From contig JAIQFO010000001.1 in NCBI GenBank assembly GCA_020073215.1, positions 1 to 64,000 on the forward strand: DNA of 64,000 nucleotides. The letters run 5' to 3'. The position numbers were made by a program, and so were the translations under genes. Positions 62,309 to 64,000 of this stretch are shown here, one piece after another (the first letter of the stretch is position 1; every line of letters starts with the position of its first letter). Below the pieces are notes generated by a model. That model had not been told where the DNA came from, did no database searches, and saw only the letters and a list, made by a program, of their open reading frames with translations. Source of the DNA: Terriglobia bacterium. GTDB lineage: Bacteria; Acidobacteriota; Terriglobia; Terriglobales; Acidobacteriaceae.

Positions 62309-63100
62309 TCAAGTGCAACACAGAGTTTTCACCGTACTGGTGACCTGTTTGAAAGCTTCCGAAGCGGGATCAATCAGATCAAAGTGGCCTGCGTGCGGAA
62401 TCTCCAGCAACTCCGCCAACTCGCCAGCCTTCTTTTTCTGTATGACGTAATCGCGGCTGAACTCCGGCGGCACTGTGTCATCTTCCCTGCCGTGGATTAG
62501 CCACTGCCGAGCTTGCGGAATCCTGAGTTCCATCGGATCAGCTGCCCGGTAGTGCTCCGGCACCTGGTCGGGCTTGCCGCCCAGGAATTCCGCCACGGCG
62601 TCATGACTCAGATGCAGCGCAAAACCTTTCTTTAGATCAACAACTCCGGCCAGCGAAATTACGCGACCGAGCGAAGGTTCGTGGGCCGCCAAACAAAGGG
62701 CAAGCTGCCCGCCCGCCGAATGTCCCATCACCACCAACCGGTTCGGGTCCGCGTGGGATCGGGAATGCACTTGCTGAACAAAGCGGTAGGCCGACCGGAT
62801 ATCCTCGAACGTTCCGGGCCATCCACCACCGGCATTGCCCACACGCCGGTATTCGAGGTTGAAAGTCGCGACCCCGGCCTTTCGCAGCGCTTCGCACAGG
62901 TGTCCGGCGTGCTTGAGGTCATACTTCGACCGCCAATATCCCCCATGAATGTTCAGCAGAATGGAGTGTGGCCCCTTGGCGCGCGGCAGGCGCACTTCAA
63001 GAAATTGATTGGGGTCAGTGCCGTATGCCACCCGCTCATCGGGAGGGGGCTGCGGCTGGCTCAGAATGTCTTCTGCCGGCACAGATCGCTCTCTGGGCAA
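62309..63100 (-). CDS. Alpha/beta hydrolase (esterase / kynurenine-formamidase-like)
   Basis: A 263-residue hydrolase of the alpha/beta-3 type. Oxyanion motif NIHGGYWRSKYD, nucleophile elbow VMGHSAGGQLA, acid in IHGREDDTVP, His in IPHAGHFDLID. The HGGYW variant is frequent in kynurenine formamidase-like proteins, but other esterases share it. Convergent with tRNA-Arg. The start ATG 63100 is not preceded by a clear Shine-Dalgarno; the adjacent upstream gene's stop is three bases away, so the two may be coupled. Confidence 0.86.
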   Translation of the reverse strand: MPRERSVPAEDILSQPQPPPDERVAYGTDPNQFLEVRLPRAKGPHSILLNIHGGYWRSKYDLKHAGHLCEALRKAGVATFNLEYRRVGNAGGGWPGTFEDIRSAYRFVQQVHSRSHADPNRLVVMGHSAGGQLALCLAAHEPSLGRVISLAGVVDLKKGFALHLSHDAVAEFLGGKPDQVPEHYRAADPMELRIPQARQWLIHGREDDTVPPEFSRDYVIQKKKAGELAELLEIPHAGHFDLIDPASEAFKQVTSTVKTLCCT

Positions 63101-63102
63101 AG

Positions 63103-63351
63103 CTAGCCCTGCTTCAGCTTTAGCTTGCTCTTATTTTCTTCAATAAAAACCTTAAGATCGGGGACAGCCTCGAGCAGTCTCGTCCACTGTTCGTAGTAAA
63201 GCGTCACGGGAAAGCGGCCCAGGCCGTACACGCTGACGCCGCCCTTCTCACTGACGCGGAACTCCAAGGCTCCGCTTCGTTTCTTTGCCTCCACCTGTTT
63301 TTCCAGATCGGCAAGGCGAGCTTTTAGTTCTTCGTAACTGGGCTCTGTCAT
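63103..63351 (-). CDS. Small conserved hypothetical protein
   Basis: An 82-residue soluble protein: a short coiled coil (SYEELKARLADLEKQVEAKK) then a conserved EFRVSEKGGVSVYGLGRFPVTLYYEQW block. The block recurs in uncharacterised bacterial proteins. GAGG eight bases before ATG 63351 supports this start over longer in-frame ones. It is immediately upstream of the hydrolase, three bases apart. Confidence 0.72.
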   Translation of the reverse strand: MTEPSYEELKARLADLEKQVEAKKRSGALEFRVSEKGGVSVYGLGRFPVTLYYEQWTRLLEAVPDLKVFIEENKSKLKLKQG

Positions 63352-63742
63352 GAATGCACCTCGAATGTCCTTTTTTATCATAGGGCGGCAACCGTGCGGC
63401 GGCAATCGCGGGGCGGCAGGGAGTTTCCGCCGCACCCAGACGTGGCAGTTCGTCATAAACACGTGTCAACGTAGAAGGGAGAAGGACACGCGGTGCGGTT
63501 TCGTTCCGGCTTAGCAGCGCCTCAAACCTCGAAGCAAGGGAGTTGGTCCTTGCGCAAAGATTCTGGATTCTGCTGCAGCGGTAGCTTCCGCTTAGGTGAA
63601 AAACTCTTCACCATCGCTCTTGGCCCGCGGACCATTCCTGCCATCTCTAGCTGCCACAAGTTGTTACGCCCCTCCCCGACGCCGGGAATGGAAGCGTAAA
63701 TGCTAAAATGACTGACAACCGATCCCGAGGGGAGAACACAGA
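63352..63742. other. Intergenic region with promoter of the small membrane protein
   Basis: No gene is credible here. An extended -10 TGCTAAAAT (63701-63709; TAAAAT at 63704-63709) precedes the next gene. TTGACA on the minus strand (63464-63469) lacks a matching -10. Confidence 0.4.
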
Positions 63743-63889
63743 ATGGCCAACAAGAGAAAGTCACTACTAGAAAGTTTGCCCTTGCTCGTGCTGCTGGGCC
63801 TGCTCGCTGGCGCCGTGGGAGGCTTGGGAGTGGGTATGATCCAGTTGCATTCAATGTCGGTGGCTTCATCTTCAGCCAGCGGCAAGTAG
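63743..63889 (+). CDS. Small single-helix membrane protein (48 residues)
   Basis: A 48-residue reading frame with GAGGGGAG before ATG, a basic N-terminus (MANKRKSLLES), one 22-residue hydrophobic helix (LPLLVLLGLLAGAVGGLGVG) and a Ser-rich tail. The strong ribosome-binding site, the extended -10 at 63704 and the membrane topology make it a real gene despite its size. Function unknown. Confidence 0.6.
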   Translation: MANKRKSLLESLPLLVLLGLLAGAVGGLGVGMIQLHSMSVASSSASGK

Positions 63890-63920
63890 ACCTTGCCCCC
63901 GCGCGGATAGACCAGCCTGG

Positions 63921-64000
63921 TCAATCGCAGTCCCCCTTGCTGCAAACACCTATGCCCATGTTTTCCAGAGAGGACTCGACCTGTGCGATGCTCTCGTAAT
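63921..64000 (-). CDS. Possible 3' end of a gene running off the right edge
   Basis: On the minus strand a frame reads YESIAQVESSLENMGIGVCS and ends at TGA 63921-63923, giving at least 25 codons. It looks amphipathic and codon-like, with a C-terminal CSKGDCD. Too short to name. Confidence 0.35.
   Translation of the reverse strand, partial: YESIAQVESSLENMGIGVCSKGDCD

Noticed and set aside
1..64000. Mobile element, prophage or CRISPR array
   Set aside because: No transposase, integrase, recombinase, phage structural gene or direct-repeat/spacer array is visible; only short palindromic repeats occur.

Overview
The window most likely comes from the chromosome of a Gram-negative soil acidobacterium (Acidobacteriota, Terriglobia-like). 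That is an inference from the mix of families: secreted hypotheticals of acidobacterial type, mammalian-like pterin synthases, a YpdA-type reductase, a DUF151 nuclease, TolC/RND efflux and abundant short palindromic intergenic repeats. I see no transposase, integrase, phage gene, CRISPR array or rRNA. Two tRNA genes are present, Leu(GAG) and Arg(ACG), both with encoded CCA.

Layout. 1-4.3 kb: a GH38 alpha-mannosidase cut by the left edge, then a sugar-porter MFS permease. 4.4-17 kb: a copper/silver island. On the minus strand it has a sigma-54 response regulator, its histidine kinase and an unusual membrane-anchored cytidylate-kinase-like/BON fusion. Divergently, on the plus strand, it has a Cys/His/Met-rich secreted protein, a TolC-like outer-membrane protein, a CusB adaptor with two heavy-metal-binding domains, a NosL-like protein, CusA and a lytic transglycosylase. 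17-21 kb: tRNA-Leu, an uncharacterised 571-residue protein and a frameshifted secreted phosphodiesterase. 21-31 kb: housekeeping genes yebC, tlyA, nadK, an amidohydrolase, an alpha/beta hydrolase, lysA behind a GAF-GAF-PP2C phosphatase, and hpt. 31-43 kb: an isochorismatase-like hydrolase, a UPF0173 metallo-hydrolase, a transmembrane protein with a probable prokaryotic YEATS domain, an O-methyltransferase, ypdA, a coiled-coil membrane protein, an NlpC/P60-like protein, a hybrid histidine kinase, a CPBP protease and a diguanylate cyclase. 43-54 kb: miaB, a DUF151 nuclease, a GbsR/MarR regulator next to a small membrane protein and an NAD(P)-binding protein, hydrolases, truB and rhomboid. 54-58 kb: an SDR, folE and two tandem pyruvoyl-tetrahydropterin synthases, possibly a tetrahydrobiopterin route, plus a glycosyltransferase. 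58-64 kb: a TlpA lipoprotein, a CopA-type ATPase with a divergent ferredoxin-like mini-protein, tRNA-Arg, an esterase and small proteins.

The two metal loci (9-17 kb and 58-61 kb) share the same short heavy-metal-binding module, so they probably act together: CopA exports copper to the periplasm and the Cus tripartite pump removes it from the cell.

Two things run through the whole window. Several families of inverted-repeat elements occupy the gaps, and in places they supply stop codons or C-terminal residues of genes. Several genes have no Shine-Dalgarno but carry a -10-like hexamer only 6-7 bases before the start codon, which suggests leaderless transcripts.
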